The notes beneath the pieces were generated by a model, which ran no database searches, had not been told where the DNA came from, and worked only from the letters and a program-made list of their open reading frames with translations. Positions 8,978 to 19,420 of a DNA stretch of 64,000 nt are shown one piece after another. The DNA is taken from contig NZ_PDWN01000006.1 in the NCBI RefSeq assembly GCF_010093205.1, positions 1 through 64,000 on the forward strand, given 5' to 3'. A program made the translations under genes and the position numbers. How positions within the stretch are numbered: the first letter of the stretch is position 1; each line of letters opens with the position of its first letter. Source of the stretch: Pseudoxanthomonas daejeonensis (GTDB lineage: Bacteria > Pseudomonadota > Gammaproteobacteria > Xanthomonadales > Xanthomonadaceae).

Positions 8978-9991
8978 TCAGCCGCCGCACCCGGCCATCT
9001 GCCGGTCGGCATGCCATAGCGCGCGCCTCGCCAGGTCGTAAGCGCTGTTGGCGGCATTGGGCAGCATGTGTTCCGCACGCACCGGGTCGGCACCGCGTGC
9101 ATGCGCGGCTTCGACCTTCTGCAGCTCATCCAGGTGCAACAGCAGCGGCTGCATCAGCCGCTTCAGCCGTGCGCGGTCGCAGTGCCCGTAACTGGCCTCC
9201 AGGGCCGCGACCTGCTCGCGGATGCGCCGGCTCGCTTCGCCCTCCAGCCCCGGTGCCGGCACGTAGCTGATCGGCGCCGCCTTGTAGGCGTCGCCGGTGG
9301 CCTCGCTGCCCAGGTCGGCGCCGCGCTCGTGGCGTGCGGGATTGAACCGGACCTCCGGCGATGGCCGCGCGGTCGCGTGCTTGATGTCGGCCCCGAACAG
9401 GAACTCGGCGATCTTGCGCTGCGCCCGTGCGATCTTCTGCGCGGCCACGTCGGCGATGTCGCCGTCGCTGACCCAGTCCTTGGCGAACCTCGTTTCCCGT
9501 GACTGGACCGGGTTGGGCCGTTGCAGCAGGCGCGCGGCCGCATCGTCCGCACCCTCGGTCTTTCGCGCGACCGCACCCGGCGGCGGCGCCGGGGCCGTGG
9601 TCCAGCGGTCGGACGTCGTGGCCGGCAGCTGCAGGCGGCCATCGGGGCCATACAGGTCCATGGCGAGCGGTGCAGGCCCCGGATCCGGCGCGCGCGGGCC
9701 GGGCGATGCGACCGTCGCATGCGCGGCCGGCGACGCTGACCTTGCCGACGGACTGGCCGGGCGCATGGGCTCGGACGCGGGCGTCGAGGGCGTCCCTGCA
9801 ACGGGTGGGCGCACGGAGAAGACAAGCTGCACCCGTGGCCCATCCGTACCCTCCGCGCCAACCGGGCGCGGCAGCCCAACCAGCAACCTGCCAGCCAGCG
9901 CGAGCACCAGCGCGGCGCCGCCCAGCGCGACCACGCGCGGCAGCAGCTCGTCGTGCCGATCCGGTTTCCGTGCCCTGGCCACGATCGGCAA
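8978..9991 (-). CDS. Single-span membrane protein with helical C-terminus, function unknown
   Basis: About 337 residues. A basic N-terminus (ARARKPDRHDEL) precedes one membrane helix (RVVALGGAALVLALAGRLLVG), then a Pro/Ala/Ser-rich linker of roughly 130 residues, then a charged helical region (IADVAAQKIARAQRKIAEFLFGADI) and a C-terminal helix bundle with three His/Cys residues. No known domain is recognised. The start is uncertain: TTG at 9991 has AGGA six bases upstream; GTG at 9982 and ATG at 10081 are alternatives, the last leaving only 46 bases to the divergent kinase gene. Confidence 0.6.
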   Translation of the reverse strand: MPIVARARKPDRHDELLPRVVALGGAALVLALAGRLLVGLPRPVGAEGTDGPRVQLVFSVRPPVAGTPSTPASEPMRPASPSARSASPAAHATVASPGPRAPDPGPAPLAMDLYGPDGRLQLPATTSDRWTTAPAPPPGAVARKTEGADDAAARLLQRPNPVQSRETRFAKDWVSDGDIADVAAQKIARAQRKIAEFLFGADIKHATARPSPEVRFNPARHERGADLGSEATGDAYKAAPISYVPAPGLEGEASRRIREQVAALEASYGHCDRARLKRLMQPLLLHLDELQKVEAAHARGADPVRAEHMLPNAANSAYDLARRALWHADRQMAGCGG

Positions 9992-10127
9992 TGCGCGTCC
10001 TGTTTCCCTGTCAGGCCCCGGATGACCCGCGGGGCGAGGGCAAGTTCCCGACACCGGCAGCGCCACCCTCACCCTGTTCATGCGCCGGATATGCCAGCAT
10101 CGCCCGACCCTGCCCGACACCCGTGCG

Positions 10128-12551
10128 ATGCCCGACACCGTCGCCTCCTCCCTTGCCGGCACCGAATTCCTGCGTGGCGGCGGGATCATGGCGCGACGCA
10201 TTGCGGAGCACGACTGGTCGCGCCACCCGCTCGGCCCGCCCGCGCACTGGCCGGGCGAGTTGAAGACCACGCTGTCGATCCTGCTCGGCGCCCGCCACCC
10301 CATGTGCGTGGGCTGGGGACCGCAACTGCTGATGTTCTACAACGATGCGTATATCTCGGTGCTCGGCAGCAAGGAGCCCACGGCGCTGGGTGCGCCATTG
10401 CCGCAGGTCTGGCACGAGCTGTGGGACGAGATCCGCGGCATGGCCGAAACCTGCATGTCCGGGACCGCGACCTGGGTCGAAGACATGTACCTGCGGATCG
10501 AGCGCAGTGGCGTCCCCGAGGACTCCTGGTGGACGTTCACCTACACGCCGGTGCGCGATGCCGGCGGCATCGTGGTGGCGATGCTGGCGCTCACCCAGGA
10601 GACGACCCGGCGCGTGCTGACCGAGCGCCGGCTGGCCAGCGAGAACCAGCGCCTGGCGCGGATGTTCGAGCTGTCGCCGACGTTCATGGCGATGCTGCGC
10701 GGGCCGGGGCACCGCTTCGAGTTCGCCAATTCCAGCTACCTGCGCGTGGTCGGCGACCGTGACGTGATCGGCAAGACGGTATCCGAAGCACTGCCCGATG
10801 CCGCCGAGCAGGGCTGGATCAAGGTGCTCGACGAGACGTACGCCTCCGGCGTGCCGTTCGTGGCCAACGACGCGGTCTTCCTGGAACAGGCCACCGCCGG
10901 GGGGCCGGTCACCGAGCGCCACCTGGATTTCGTCTACCAGCCCGTGCACGCCAGCGACGGCAGCGTCGACGGCATCTTCGTCACCGGGGTGGACGTCACC
11001 GCGCGGGCGCGCAGCGAGGCTGCCCTGCGCCGGCGCGAAGCCGAGCTGCAGGCGCTCAACGAAGACCTGGAACAGCAGGTCGCCGAGCACGTGGAAGAAC
11101 GTTCGCTGACCTGGCTGGTCACCCCGGACATGCTGGGCGTGCTCAACCGCGATGGCGTGCTGGAGAAGACCAACCCGGCCTGGCAGCGCGCACTGGGCTG
11201 GACCAGCGCCGAGCTTGCCAGGCATCCGGCGCGCGAACTGGTCCATCCCGACGACCTGGCGGCGGTGGCGGAGGCGCGGACTCGGCTGCATGCCGGCGAA
11301 CCGTTGCTGAGCTTCGAGTGCCGGATGCGGACCCGCGACGGCGACTACCGCACCCTGTCGTGGGTCGCCTCGCCCGAAGGCGGCAAGTTCTACTGCAGCG
11401 CGCGCGACGTGACCGACATGAACGCCTCTCGGCGCGCCCTGGCGGACTCGCAGGCACAGCTGCGCAGCCTGTTCGAGACCAGCCACCAGCTGCAGGGCAG
11501 GGTCGCGCTCGACGGCACGCTGGAGGATGCCAACCGCACCGCGCTGGACGCGATCGGATGCGACCTGGACGACGTGGTCGGACTGCCCGTGTGGGAAACA
11601 CCCTGGTTCAACGCCACGCCCGGCATGCCCGAATGGATGCGCGATGCCTTCCTGCGCACGCGCGCCGGCGAGGTGGTCCGCGAGGAACTCACCATGCAGC
11701 TGCCGAACGGCCTGCGCACGTTCGACCTGTCGATGCGCCCGCTTTACGACGCGGCCGGCGCGATCAGCGCGGTGATCCCCGAAGCGCTGGACATCACCAG
11801 CCGCCGGGTCGCCGAAGACGCGCTGCGCCAGTCGCAGAAGCTCGAAGGCATGGGCCAGCTGACCGGCGGCATGGCCCACGACTTCAACAACCTGCTGACC
11901 CCGATCATGGCGGCGCTTGAACTGGCGGAGGATCCCGGCGTGCGGCCGGAGCGGCGCAGCCGCACCCTGACGGTGGCGCGGCAGTCGGCCGAGCGCGCGG
12001 CGATGCTGGTGCAGCGCCTGCTCGCCTTCGCCCGGCGCCAGCCCTTGCAGGCGGTGGAGGTGGATATCGGCGTGCTGGTGGAGGGCATCGCCCAGCTGCT
12101 GCACAGCAGCTTCGATCCGCGCATCCGCATCGTCACCGGCATCGAACCGGGGCTGGCGCATGCCCATGCGGACGCCAACCAGCTGGAGATGGCGCTGCTC
12201 AACCTCGGCGTGAACGCACGCGATGCGATGCCCGAGGGCGGCACGCTCACGCTCGGCGCACGCGGTGTCGCACTAGAGTCGGGCCAGGACGCGGCCCTGC
12301 CCCCGGGCCCGTACGTGGTGATCTCGGTCGCCGATACCGGGCTGGGCATGGATGCGGCCACCCGCGCACGCGCGATCGAGCCGTTCTTCACCACCAAGGG
12401 CATCGGCAAGGGCACCGGGCTTGGGCTGTCGATGGTGCACGGCCTGGCATCGCAGCTCGGTGGCCGGCTTCGGATCGACAGCACCCCGGGGCATGGCACC
12501 ACGATGGAACTGTGGTTGCCGGCGGCCCAGACCCTGCGACATCCCGGATAA
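10128..12551 (+). CDS. Soluble sensor histidine kinase with four PAS domains
   Basis: An 807-residue kinase without membrane helices. Four PAS-type domains occupy the N-terminal 570 residues (first around [17 protein letters not shown], third around [18 protein letters not shown] with HPDDLAAV, fourth ending [14 protein letters not shown]). The phospho-accepting His is in [13 protein letters not shown] near residue 583; the ATPase domain has [17 protein letters not shown] and [12 protein letters not shown]. The HDFNN form marks a subfamily that usually signals to receiver proteins. Signal is probably cytoplasmic. ATG at 10128 is preferred over an in-frame ATG 16 codons upstream. The response regulator follows 23 bases later. 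Confidence 0.9.
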   Translation: MPDTVASSLAGTEFLRGGGIMARRIAEHDWSRHPLGPPAHWPGELKTTLSILLGARHPMCVGWGPQLLMFYNDAYISVLGSKEPTALGAPLPQVWHELWDEIRGMAETCMSGTATWVEDMYLRIERSGVPEDSWWTFTYTPVRDAGGIVVAMLALTQETTRRVLTERRLASENQRLARMFELSPTFMAMLRGPGHRFEFANSSYLRVVGDRDVIGKTVSEALPDAAEQGWIKVLDETYASGVPFVANDAVFLEQATAGGPVTERHLDFVYQPVHASDGSVDGIFVTGVDVTARARSEAALRRREAELQALNEDLEQQVAEHVEERSLTWLVTPDMLGVLNRDGVLEKTNPAWQRALGWTSAELARHPARELVHPDDLAAVAEARTRLHAGEPLLSFECRMRTRDGDYRTLSWVASPEGGKFYCSARDVTDMNASRRALADSQAQLRSLFETSHQLQGRVALDGTLEDANRTALDAIGCDLDDVVGLPVWETPWFNATPGMPEWMRDAFLRTRAGEVVREELTMQLPNGLRTFDLSMRPLYDAAGAISAVIPEALDITSRRVAEDALRQSQKLEGMGQLTGGMAHDFNNLLTPIMAALELAEDPGVRPERRSRTLTVARQSAERAAMLVQRLLAFARRQPLQAVEVDIGVLVEGIAQLLHSSFDPRIRIVTGIEPGLAHAHADANQLEMALLNLGVNARDAMPEGGTLTLGARGVALESGQDAALPPGPYVVISVADTGLGMDAATRARAIEPFFTTKGIGKGTGLGLSMVHGLASQLGGRLRIDSTPGHGTTMELWLPAAQTLRHPG

Positions 12552-12574
12552 CAACAAGAAAGAAGGAGTCGGTT

Positions 12575-12946
12575 ATGGCATCGATCGCACCACCCCCCCG
12601 CGGGATCGCCCTGGTCGTCGACGACGATCCGGGCGTGCGCATGTGCACGGCCGACGTGCTCGTCGACATGGGCTACGAGGTCGTGGAGGCCGAAAGCGCC
12701 GAGGAAGCGTTGCGCGCGCTGGATCGCGGCGTGGCACCGGCGTTGATGGTCACCGACCACCTGATGCCCGGGATGACCGGTTCGGCCCTGGCGCGCGAGG
12801 TCCGCGCACGCCACCCGCAGACGCCGGTGATCGTGGTTTCCGGCTACACCGACGTGGAACTGGACCCGGGCCTGGTCCTGCTGGGCAAGCCGTTCCGGCT
12901 CAAGGAACTGCGCGATTGCGTGGAGTCGGCCACCGCGCGCGGCTGA
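12575..12946 (+). CDS. Single-domain response regulator
   Basis: A 123-residue receiver domain without an output domain. Acidic cluster VVDDDPG at 14-20, phospho-acceptor Asp61 in VTDHLMPG, Ser89 in VVSGYTD and Lys105 in LGKPF are all present. A strong AAGGAG site ends seven bases before the ATG. Its position 23 bases after the four-PAS kinase implies it is that kinase's partner; with no output domain it must act through protein contacts or as a phosphate relay or sink. Confidence 0.92.
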   Translation: MASIAPPPRGIALVVDDDPGVRMCTADVLVDMGYEVVEAESAEEALRALDRGVAPALMVTDHLMPGMTGSALAREVRARHPQTPVIVVSGYTDVELDPGLVLLGKPFRLKELRDCVESATARG

Positions 12947-12968
12947 GCCGGCGCGGCAGCCGAAAGCC

Positions 12969-14174
12969 TCACTCGGCGGTCAGGTCGACCACGTCGAAGT
13001 CCGTGACCGGATCGACGTCGGCGTCGTAGTCGACGTCGTCGCGCTCGAAGCCGAACAGGGTCAGGAAGTCGTGCTTGTAGCTGGCGTAGTCGGTCAGCTC
13101 GAACAGGGTCTCCGAGGTCACCGTCGGCCACAGGTCGCGGCAGGCCTGCTGCACGTCGTCGCGCAGTTCGCGGTCGTCCAGGCGCAGGCGGTTGGAGTCG
13201 TCGGTCGCCGGCGGATCGGTCGCGTACAGGTGTTCGCGGAAGGTGCGGTCGAGCTGCTCGATCGTCCCTTCGTGCAGCCCCTTCTCCTTCATGATCCGGT
13301 ACACGATCGCGATGTACAGCGGCATCACCGGGATCGCGGCGCTGGCCTGGGTCACCACCGACTTGAGCACGGTGACGTTGGCCTGGCCGCCGCCGGGCTT
13401 GAGCGCGGCATCGATCGCGTGCGCGGCGCGGTCCAGGTCTTCCTTGGCCTTGCCCAGCGCGCCGTGCCAGTAGATCGGCCAGGTGATCTCGGTGCCGATG
13501 TAGCTGAAGGCCACGGTCTTGGCGTCGGCGGCGAGCACGCCCGCCTTCGACAGCGCGTCGATCCACAGCTCCCAGTCCTGCCCGCCCATCACGGTGATGG
13601 TGTCGGCGATCTCCTGCTCGGTGGCCGGCTCGACCGTGGCCTGGATGATCTGGTCGCGGTTGGTATCCACCGCGGTCGCCTGGTAGGGCTGGCCGATCGG
13701 CTTGAGCGACGAGCGCTTCAGTTCGCCGGTATCGGGCATGCGCCGCACCGGCGAGGCCAGCGAATAGACCACCAGGTCGATCGGCCCGCCCATCTCGCGC
13801 GCCAGCTCGATGGCCTTGTCGCGCACCTCGTTGGAGAACGCGTCGCCGTTGATCGAACGGCTCCACAACCCCGCTTCCTTGGCGTAGCGGTCGAACGCGG
13901 CCGAGTTGTACCAGCCCGGGTTGCCGGTCTTCTTTTCCGTACCCGGCTTCTCGAAGAACACGCCGAGGGTGGCGGCGCCGTAGCCGAACGCGGCGGTGAT
14001 GCGCGCGGCCAGGCCGTAGCCGGTGGATGCGCCGATCACCAGCACCCGCTTCGGGCCGTCGGTGCGCACGCCCTGGGCCTGCACGTGGTGGATCTGGTCC
14101 AGCACGTTCTTCGCGCAGCCCACGGGATGGGCGGTGGTGCAGATGAAGCCTCGGACTTTGGGATGGATGACCAC
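12969..14174 (-). CDS. fabV: Trans-2-enoyl-ACP reductase FabV
   Basis: Catalyses the NADH-dependent last step of fatty-acid elongation; FabV enzymes are known to be insensitive to triclosan. 401 residues, the usual length. The N-terminus [19 protein letters not shown] is diagnostic, the nucleotide-binding region is [15 protein letters not shown], and the catalytic Tyr-X8-Lys is visible as [11 protein letters not shown] use the GTG at 14174, which places the family's usual start and has GAGAG upstream; an in-frame ATG lies 19 codons earlier. No fabI-like gene is in the window, so this may be the main enoyl reductase. Confidence 0.96.
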   Translation of the reverse strand: MVIHPKVRGFICTTAHPVGCAKNVLDQIHHVQAQGVRTDGPKRVLVIGASTGYGLAARITAAFGYGAATLGVFFEKPGTEKKTGNPGWYNSAAFDRYAKEAGLWSRSINGDAFSNEVRDKAIELAREMGGPIDLVVYSLASPVRRMPDTGELKRSSLKPIGQPYQATAVDTNRDQIIQATVEPATEQEIADTITVMGGQDWELWIDALSKAGVLAADAKTVAFSYIGTEITWPIYWHGALGKAKEDLDRAAHAIDAALKPGGGQANVTVLKSVVTQASAAIPVMPLYIAIVYRIMKEKGLHEGTIEQLDRTFREHLYATDPPATDDSNRLRLDDRELRDDVQQACRDLWPTVTSETLFELTDYASYKHDFLTLFGFERDDVDYDADVDPVTDFDVVDLTAE

Positions 14175-14449
14175 GCGGACTCTCTCGGATGCGGGGGGAG
14201 CGCGGGCGCGCGGGCGCCAGCGGAGCGGCACAGTCTAAGTCCAGCGACCCGCAAACGACCCTTCTGGGGCGTATGGAAAACCCGGCGAACCGCGCCGGCG
14301 GGTGCCAGCGCGCGCTTGCACGACAGGCCGGTCGCCGGTTTCGGCGCCGGTGGACCGGCCGACGCGGCGGAACAGGCCCTGCGCGGCGCTCCGGATCCGG
14401 TGCCCCGGCAGGAGCGGGGTTGTGCCTCCGGCGCCGGCCACCGGACCGG

Positions 14450-15286
14450 CTACGCCATCGCGCGTGGTTTGCTCGCGAGCATGACCGTGAATTCCCCCGG
14501 CATGCGGTAGCCCTGCCCCACCCGCCACGGGCTGATCGCCTGCAGGTACCGCCGCCGTACGCGTCGTCGCACCGGTTCGTCGAAACGCGACCAGGCCATC
14601 GCCACCGGGCCGCCGACGAACGCCGCGTCGCACGCTTCCGCACCGTCGGCATATTCGAGTACCGATTCGATCCTTTGCTCGCGGATGTCTTCGAAACCCA
14701 GATCGGTGGCCAGCTGCGTCAGCGCGCCCTGCGCGCCCAGCTGGAAGAACAGCGGGCACACGTCGCTGTTGACCTCCGCATCCACGATCGGGAACACCAC
14801 CGACCAACCACAGCGCGCGCGCTCGCCCCACACGACCACCGCCAGGCGGCCGCCGGGACGCAGGACGCGGAACAGTTCGCGCAGCGCAGCGACCGGATCG
14901 GGCATGTACATCAGGCCCAGCGCGCAGTAAGCCAGGTCGTAGCTGTGGCCGGCGCATGACAGCTGCTCGCCATCCATGCGCGCGAAGCGCACGTGCTCCA
15001 GCCCCAGCACTGCCGCCCGTTGCGTGGCCGAGGCGACCATCGCCTCGGATATGTCCACGCCCTGCACCGAGCCGCTGCAACCGACCTGTTCGGCGGCGGC
15101 GAATGCGACCAGGCCGGTGCCGCTGGCGACGTCCAGCACCGCTTCGCCCGGCATCGGCGCGGCGAGCGCCAGCAGGCCCAGGTGCGCCGGCGAGAGCTGG
15201 CGCTGCCACAGCGGCTCGTACCGGTCCGCGGCAAGGTCCCAGCCGTAACGCTGGATGCGCCGCTGCAACCGCTCGTGCAGGCTCAT
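14450..15286 (-). CDS. Class I SAM-dependent methyltransferase (UbiE/COQ5-like)
   Basis: 278 residues. The SAM-binding motif I is VLDVASGTGLVAFAAA near residue 50, motif II-like region YDLAYCALGLMYMPDP, and VLRPGGRLAVVVWGE follows, typical of small-molecule methyltransferases. The C-terminal half, which selects substrate, has no recognisable signature. Its ATG overlaps the stop of the upstream methyltransferase (ATGA), so the two are translationally coupled and probably act on the same pathway. Substrate unknown. Confidence 0.88.
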   Translation of the reverse strand: MSLHERLQRRIQRYGWDLAADRYEPLWQRQLSPAHLGLLALAAPMPGEAVLDVASGTGLVAFAAAEQVGCSGSVQGVDISEAMVASATQRAAVLGLEHVRFARMDGEQLSCAGHSYDLAYCALGLMYMPDPVAALRELFRVLRPGGRLAVVVWGERARCGWSVVFPIVDAEVNSDVCPLFFQLGAQGALTQLATDLGFEDIREQRIESVLEYADGAEACDAAFVGGPVAMAWSRFDEPVRRRVRRRYLQAISPWRVGQGYRMPGEFTVMLASKPRAMA

Positions 15287-16116
15287 CGGCGCGTGACCAC
15301 GATTTCCAGGTATTCGCTCGGCAGCACCAGGCCGGCACCGCCACCCTGGTCCATCCGCTCCATCAACGCGGCCAGGTCGGCGCGCAGGTCCGCGGCCCGG
15401 TCCGCCGGAAGCGCCTGGAATGCCTTCTGCACCGGGCCATACCAGGTGCGGAACACGTCGATCATGTGCGCGGCGGACCGGTAGCGGAAGTTGAACGTGC
15501 GCGGAGTCGCCACGATGGCCGCGGCGCGATCGCCGAACAGCGCCTGCAGGTGTTCGCGCGTGCCCCAGCGCGAGGGCGGCTGCACCCCGGCCGGCGGCGG
15601 CAGGTGCTTGCCCAGCACCTTGAACATCTGGCCGATGAATCCGTCCGGCGTCCAGTTGGCCATGGCGATCCTGCCGCCGGGGCGGCAGACCCGAGCCAGT
15701 TCGTCGGCGGCGCGCGCGTGGTCGGGCGTGAACATCACCCCGAACGTGGACAGCACGACGTCGAAGCTGGCGTCGGCGAACGGCAGCGCTTCGGCATCGG
15801 CTTCCTGGATCACGACGTCCAGCTGTTCGGCTTGGGCACGGGCGCGGCCCAGTTCCAGCAGCGAGGGCACGTAGTCGGTCGATACCACGCGCCCGCCGCG
15901 GCGCGCGGCCGCCAGGGTGGCATTGCCGTTGCCGGCGGCGACGTCGAGCACGCGCTCGTCCCAGCGCAGGTCGACCGCTTCGGCCAGGGTCTCGCCGACG
16001 ATCTGCAAGGTAGTGCCGACTACCGCGTAGTTGCCGCTGGACCAGGCGGCCTGCTGCCGCTGCTTGACCGCGGCGAGGTCGGCGGGGGCCGCGGGGGTAT
16101 CCATGACTGCATTCAT
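15283..16116 (-). CDS. Class I SAM-dependent methyltransferase
   Basis: 277 residues from the ATG at 16116 (NAVMDTPAAP); an in-frame ATG 11 codons upstream is possible. Motif I is VLDVAAGNGNATLAAA, with later motifs FDVVLSTFGVMFTPDH and CRPGGRIAMANWTPDGFIG. The last phrase is shared with many quinone- or small-molecule-type methyltransferases. It is the first gene of a two-methyltransferase unit and is divergent from an OsmC-AraC pair across 239 bases, which may contain a target for that AraC regulator. Confidence 0.88.
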   Translation of the reverse strand: MNAVMDTPAAPADLAAVKQRQQAAWSSGNYAVVGTTLQIVGETLAEAVDLRWDERVLDVAAGNGNATLAAARRGGRVVSTDYVPSLLELGRARAQAEQLDVVIQEADAEALPFADASFDVVLSTFGVMFTPDHARAADELARVCRPGGRIAMANWTPDGFIGQMFKVLGKHLPPPAGVQPPSRWGTREHLQALFGDRAAAIVATPRTFNFRYRSAAHMIDVFRTWYGPVQKAFQALPADRAADLRADLAALMERMDQGGGAGLVLPSEYLEIVVTRR

Positions 16117-16355
16117 CACGTTCGTTCCGTTTGGGGATTCAGGGCGCACAGGCTGGCGCGCGGACCCGGGGTCGGTCCTGACCCCACGTCCGCGGGACTT
16201 GCCACACCGTCCGCCGGCGAGGCCGGGGAAGCACCCGGTTTACCCGACGACCTGACTTGCTTGCCCAGCGTCCGGGGCATGACCGGATGGCGGATGCCGG
16301 CGCGTTCTTGCGTTCACTATCCGTCGCCGCATGCGGCACTACGGAGCCAGCCGGT

Positions 16356-16904
16356 ATGAACACCGCCACAGACGCCATCGCCCAGGCCATGCAGCGCGCC
16401 GTGGACGTATTCACCCGGCGTCCGCAGCAGGGGCTGCACGACGATGCGACCGCATACGCGTCGTGGCAAGGCGGCACCCGCGTGGCCGCTTCGCACGAGA
16501 ACGGAACGCGGATCGACACCGACATGCCGCGCGAACTGGGGGGCAGCGGCGATCGCGTCTCCCCCGGCTGGCTGTTCCGGGCCGGCATCGCCGCCTGCGG
16601 CGCCACGGCCATCGCGATGGTGGCGGCCAGCCAGGGTATCGAGCTGGAGCAGCTGGACGTCCACGTCGGCAGCCGCTCCGATGCGCGCGGCCTGCTCGGC
16701 ATGCGCGACGGCGCGGGCGATCCCGTGCCGCCCGGCGCCATCGGGTTCACCATCAACGTGCGGATCCGCGCGAGCGCGGTCGACGACGCGCGCCTGCGCG
16801 CCCTGGTCGACGAAGGCTTGCGCCGCTCGCCGATGCAGGATGCGATGCTGCGGCATCCGCCGCTGGACGTGCAGGTCCAGGTCGGTGCGGAGCAGGCCGC
16901 CTGA
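16356..16904 (+). CDS. OsmC family protein
   Basis: 182 residues, with the OsmC/Ohr fold: an N-terminal strand region, then PGWLFRAGIAACGATAIAMVAASQGIELEQLDVHV, where the cysteine of the AACGA segment corresponds to a family redox cysteine, and the closing VQVQV strand. Classical Ohr enzymes reduce organic hydroperoxides with two cysteines; the first is not obvious here (the matching segment reads GGTRVAAS), so peroxidase activity is uncertain. ATG at 16356 has ACGGAG upstream. The AraC regulator begins two bases after its stop. Confidence 0.85.
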   Translation: MNTATDAIAQAMQRAVDVFTRRPQQGLHDDATAYASWQGGTRVAASHENGTRIDTDMPRELGGSGDRVSPGWLFRAGIAACGATAIAMVAASQGIELEQLDVHVGSRSDARGLLGMRDGAGDPVPPGAIGFTINVRIRASAVDDARLRALVDEGLRRSPMQDAMLRHPPLDVQVQVGAEQAA

Positions 16905-16906
16905 CG

Positions 16907-17890
16907 ATGGATGCACTGTCGGAAATCCTGGGCGTGGTGCAGCTGTCGGGTGCGTTCTTCGTCAACGCCCGCTTCAGTGCACCCTGGTGCTACCAGTCGC
17001 CGGCCGCCGCAAGGGCCGCGCCATGGCTGGACCCATGCGCCGAGCAGGTCGTCATTTTCCACCTGATCACCGAGGGTGAATGTCTGGTCGAGATGGAGGG
17101 CGCCGAGCCGCTGCCGGTACGGACGGGCGACGTCCTGCTTTTCCCGACCGGTTGCGCGCACAGGATGGCCTCCGAAGCGGGCCTGCCGTCGCCACGACGC
17201 GAGGCGGACCTGGAGCGGCTGCTGTCCAGCCGTCCGCGCCGGCTGGCCTACGGCGGCGGTGGCGCAGCCACGCGCATGGTGTGCGGCTACCTGGCCTGCG
17301 ATGTGCGACTGGCCAGGCTGCTGTTGAACGGATTGCCGCCGGTCGTGCAGGTCGGACTGCGCGGATCGGCGGCGGGCGCGTGGCTGGAGTCATCGGTGCA
17401 CTACGCACTGGCCGAAGCCCGCACGCCGCGGGCCGGCAGCGCCGGATTGCAGGCCAGGCTCGCCGAGCTGCTGTTCATCGAAGTGCTGCGCCAGCACGTC
17501 CACAACGAAGAGACGCGCGGCGGATGGCTGGCGGGGCTCGGCGACCGCATCGTCGGCAACGCGCTGAACGCCCTGCACCAGCGCCCCGGACACGAATGGT
17601 CGCTGGCCGAACTGGCACGCGCGGCCGGGACCTCGCGCACGGTGCTGGCCGAGCGCTTCCAGCAGCTGGTCGGCACCTCGCCGATGCAGTACCTGACCCA
17701 GTGGCGGATGCTGATGGCGGCGAACCTGCTCCGCCGCGGAAACATCCCGCTCTCCCGCGTCGCCGAGGAAGTGGGTTACCAGAACGACACGTCCTTCAGT
17801 CGCGCCTTCCGCCGCGAGTACGGCCAGCCGCCGGCGGCGTGGCGTCGCACCACTTTCCAGCAGGGCATTGCCGCCAACGCGGCGCCCTGA
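16907..17890 (+). CDS. AraC-family transcriptional regulator with cupin domain
   Basis: 327 residues. The N-terminal half is a cupin (LSGAFFVNARFSAPWCYQSP, FHLITEGECLVEMEG, TGDVLLFPTGCAH), the usual small-molecule sensor of this AraC subgroup. Residues about 225-320 are the double helix-turn-helix, with SLAELARAAGTSRTVLAERF and PLSRVAEEVGYQNDTSFSRAF. Start: ATG two bases after the OsmC stop, no separate promoter. Likely regulates its own operon and perhaps the divergent methyltransferase genes; the inducing ligand is unknown. Confidence 0.93.
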   Translation: MDALSEILGVVQLSGAFFVNARFSAPWCYQSPAAARAAPWLDPCAEQVVIFHLITEGECLVEMEGAEPLPVRTGDVLLFPTGCAHRMASEAGLPSPRREADLERLLSSRPRRLAYGGGGAATRMVCGYLACDVRLARLLLNGLPPVVQVGLRGSAAGAWLESSVHYALAEARTPRAGSAGLQARLAELLFIEVLRQHVHNEETRGGWLAGLGDRIVGNALNALHQRPGHEWSLAELARAAGTSRTVLAERFQQLVGTSPMQYLTQWRMLMAANLLRRGNIPLSRVAEEVGYQNDTSFSRAFRREYGQPPAAWRRTTFQQGIAANAAP

Positions 17891-18033
17891 GTGCCGGTGG
17901 CGCGTGCCGCGTGTCCTGCCCGGCATCCCGCTGTGCGACGGAGCCCGTGCAGCGGGTGCTTTCGCTTTCCGAACCGACCGCGTCGTGGCGCCGCTGGCCA
18001 ACGCCAATGCTCCGCGCGTGCGTGGCCAAGGCC

Positions 18034-19269
18034 TCAGCGTGCGCCGGGACAGGCCTGCAGGCGTTGCGACCGCGTGCGCGCGGCCCATGCGTAGATCCCC
18101 AGCCCCGCCACCGCCGTGGACGCGCCGACCCAGCCGGTCGAAGTCCAGCCGAATCCGGCACTGATCGCCATGCCGCCCAGCCACGGACCCAGCGCATTGG
18201 CGGCGTTGAACGCGGCGTGGTGCGAAGCGGCGGCCAGGGTCTGCGCCCCGTCGGCCACGTCCATCAGGTGCGACTGCAGGATCGGGCCGAGCGCGCCCAT
18301 CATGCCGATGCCCACCGTGGCCAGCAGCAGGCTCCACGGCTGCTGCGCGGCCAGCGGGAACAGCAGCAGCATGACCACCGCCCAGCCCAGCACCACCGGG
18401 ACCGCGCGGAACTGCAGGCGGTCGAACAGCCAGCCGCCGAGCATGTTGCCGATCACGCCGCCCAGGCCGAAGCCGGCCAGCCCCAGCGGAATCCAGGCCG
18501 AAGCGACGCCAGTGACCTCGACCATGGTCGGAGCGAGGTAGCTGAACACGCTGAACATGCCGGCGAAGCCAATGGCACCGATCAGCAGCGCCTGCCACAC
18601 CGGCAACCGGTTGAACGCCCGCAGCTCGTCGAGGGGCCGCTCGCGCGGGGCCTCGACCGCGGCCGGCAGCGACAGCGCGATCAGGGCCACCGAGGCCAGC
18701 GCGATCACCGCGACCGCCGCATAGACCCAGCGCCAGCTCGCCAGCAGGCCGACCCAGGTGGCCAGCGGCGTGCCGACCAGGATCGCCAGGGTCAGGCCGA
18801 GCATCACCAGGCTGACCGCGCGACCGCGCGCTTCGGGGGGACTGATCGACACGGCGGTCAGCGCGGCGACGCCGAAGTACGCGCCATGCGGCAGGCCGGC
18901 GATGAAGCGGAACAGCATCAGGCTGCCGTACTCCGGTGCCAGCGCGCTGGCCAGGTTGCCGGCGGCGTAGAACCCCATCAGCGCCAGCAGCAGGATCTTG
19001 CGGTTCAGTGCGCCGCCCAGGATCGCCAGCAAGGGCGCCCCGACCACCACGCCCAGCGCATAGGCGCTGATCAGGTGTCCGACCTGCGGTTCGCTCACGC
19101 CCAGCGAGGCGACCAGGTTGGGCATCAGGCCCATGCCGGCGAACTCGCCGGTGCCGATGGCGAAGCCGCCGAGAGTCAGGGCGGCCAGGACCAGCGTGTA
19201 CCGGGCGCGGCTCAGGGAAGGCGTCGCCAGCGCCGGTACGGACGCCACGGGGAGGGGGGCGGAAGACAT
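18034..19269 (-). CDS. MFS transporter (AraJ/DHA1-like)
   Basis: 411 residues with about 12 membrane helices. The N-terminal region GGFAIGTGEFAGMGLMPNLV is characteristic of the AraJ/YdhP branch of drug-proton antiporters; LISAYALGVVVGAPLLAILGG and the following basic loop match MFS motif A position, and GFIxG-like PHGAYFGVAAL is also present. Probably exports sugars or small toxic compounds, driven by protons. ATG at 19269 avoids a 62-codon shadow extension. No regulator is adjacent on the same strand. Confidence 0.9.
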   Translation of the reverse strand: MSSAPLPVASVPALATPSLSRARYTLVLAALTLGGFAIGTGEFAGMGLMPNLVASLGVSEPQVGHLISAYALGVVVGAPLLAILGGALNRKILLLALMGFYAAGNLASALAPEYGSLMLFRFIAGLPHGAYFGVAALTAVSISPPEARGRAVSLVMLGLTLAILVGTPLATWVGLLASWRWVYAAVAVIALASVALIALSLPAAVEAPRERPLDELRAFNRLPVWQALLIGAIGFAGMFSVFSYLAPTMVEVTGVASAWIPLGLAGFGLGGVIGNMLGGWLFDRLQFRAVPVVLGWAVVMLLLFPLAAQQPWSLLLATVGIGMMGALGPILQSHLMDVADGAQTLAAASHHAAFNAANALGPWLGGMAISAGFGWTSTGWVGASTAVAGLGIYAWAARTRSQRLQACPGAR

Positions 19270-19420
19270 CGGCCTATTATGCTGCGATGCAACAAGGCGG
19301 CATAGCCCGGCCCACGGCACGCCGGCGTCCTGTTCATGCAACAACGGCGGTGTCGATCCGGGCGCCGCGAGGCCGTCGGAATCCCGAGGGCAGATCGCCC
19401 GGGACCGCAGCGAGGACGGC

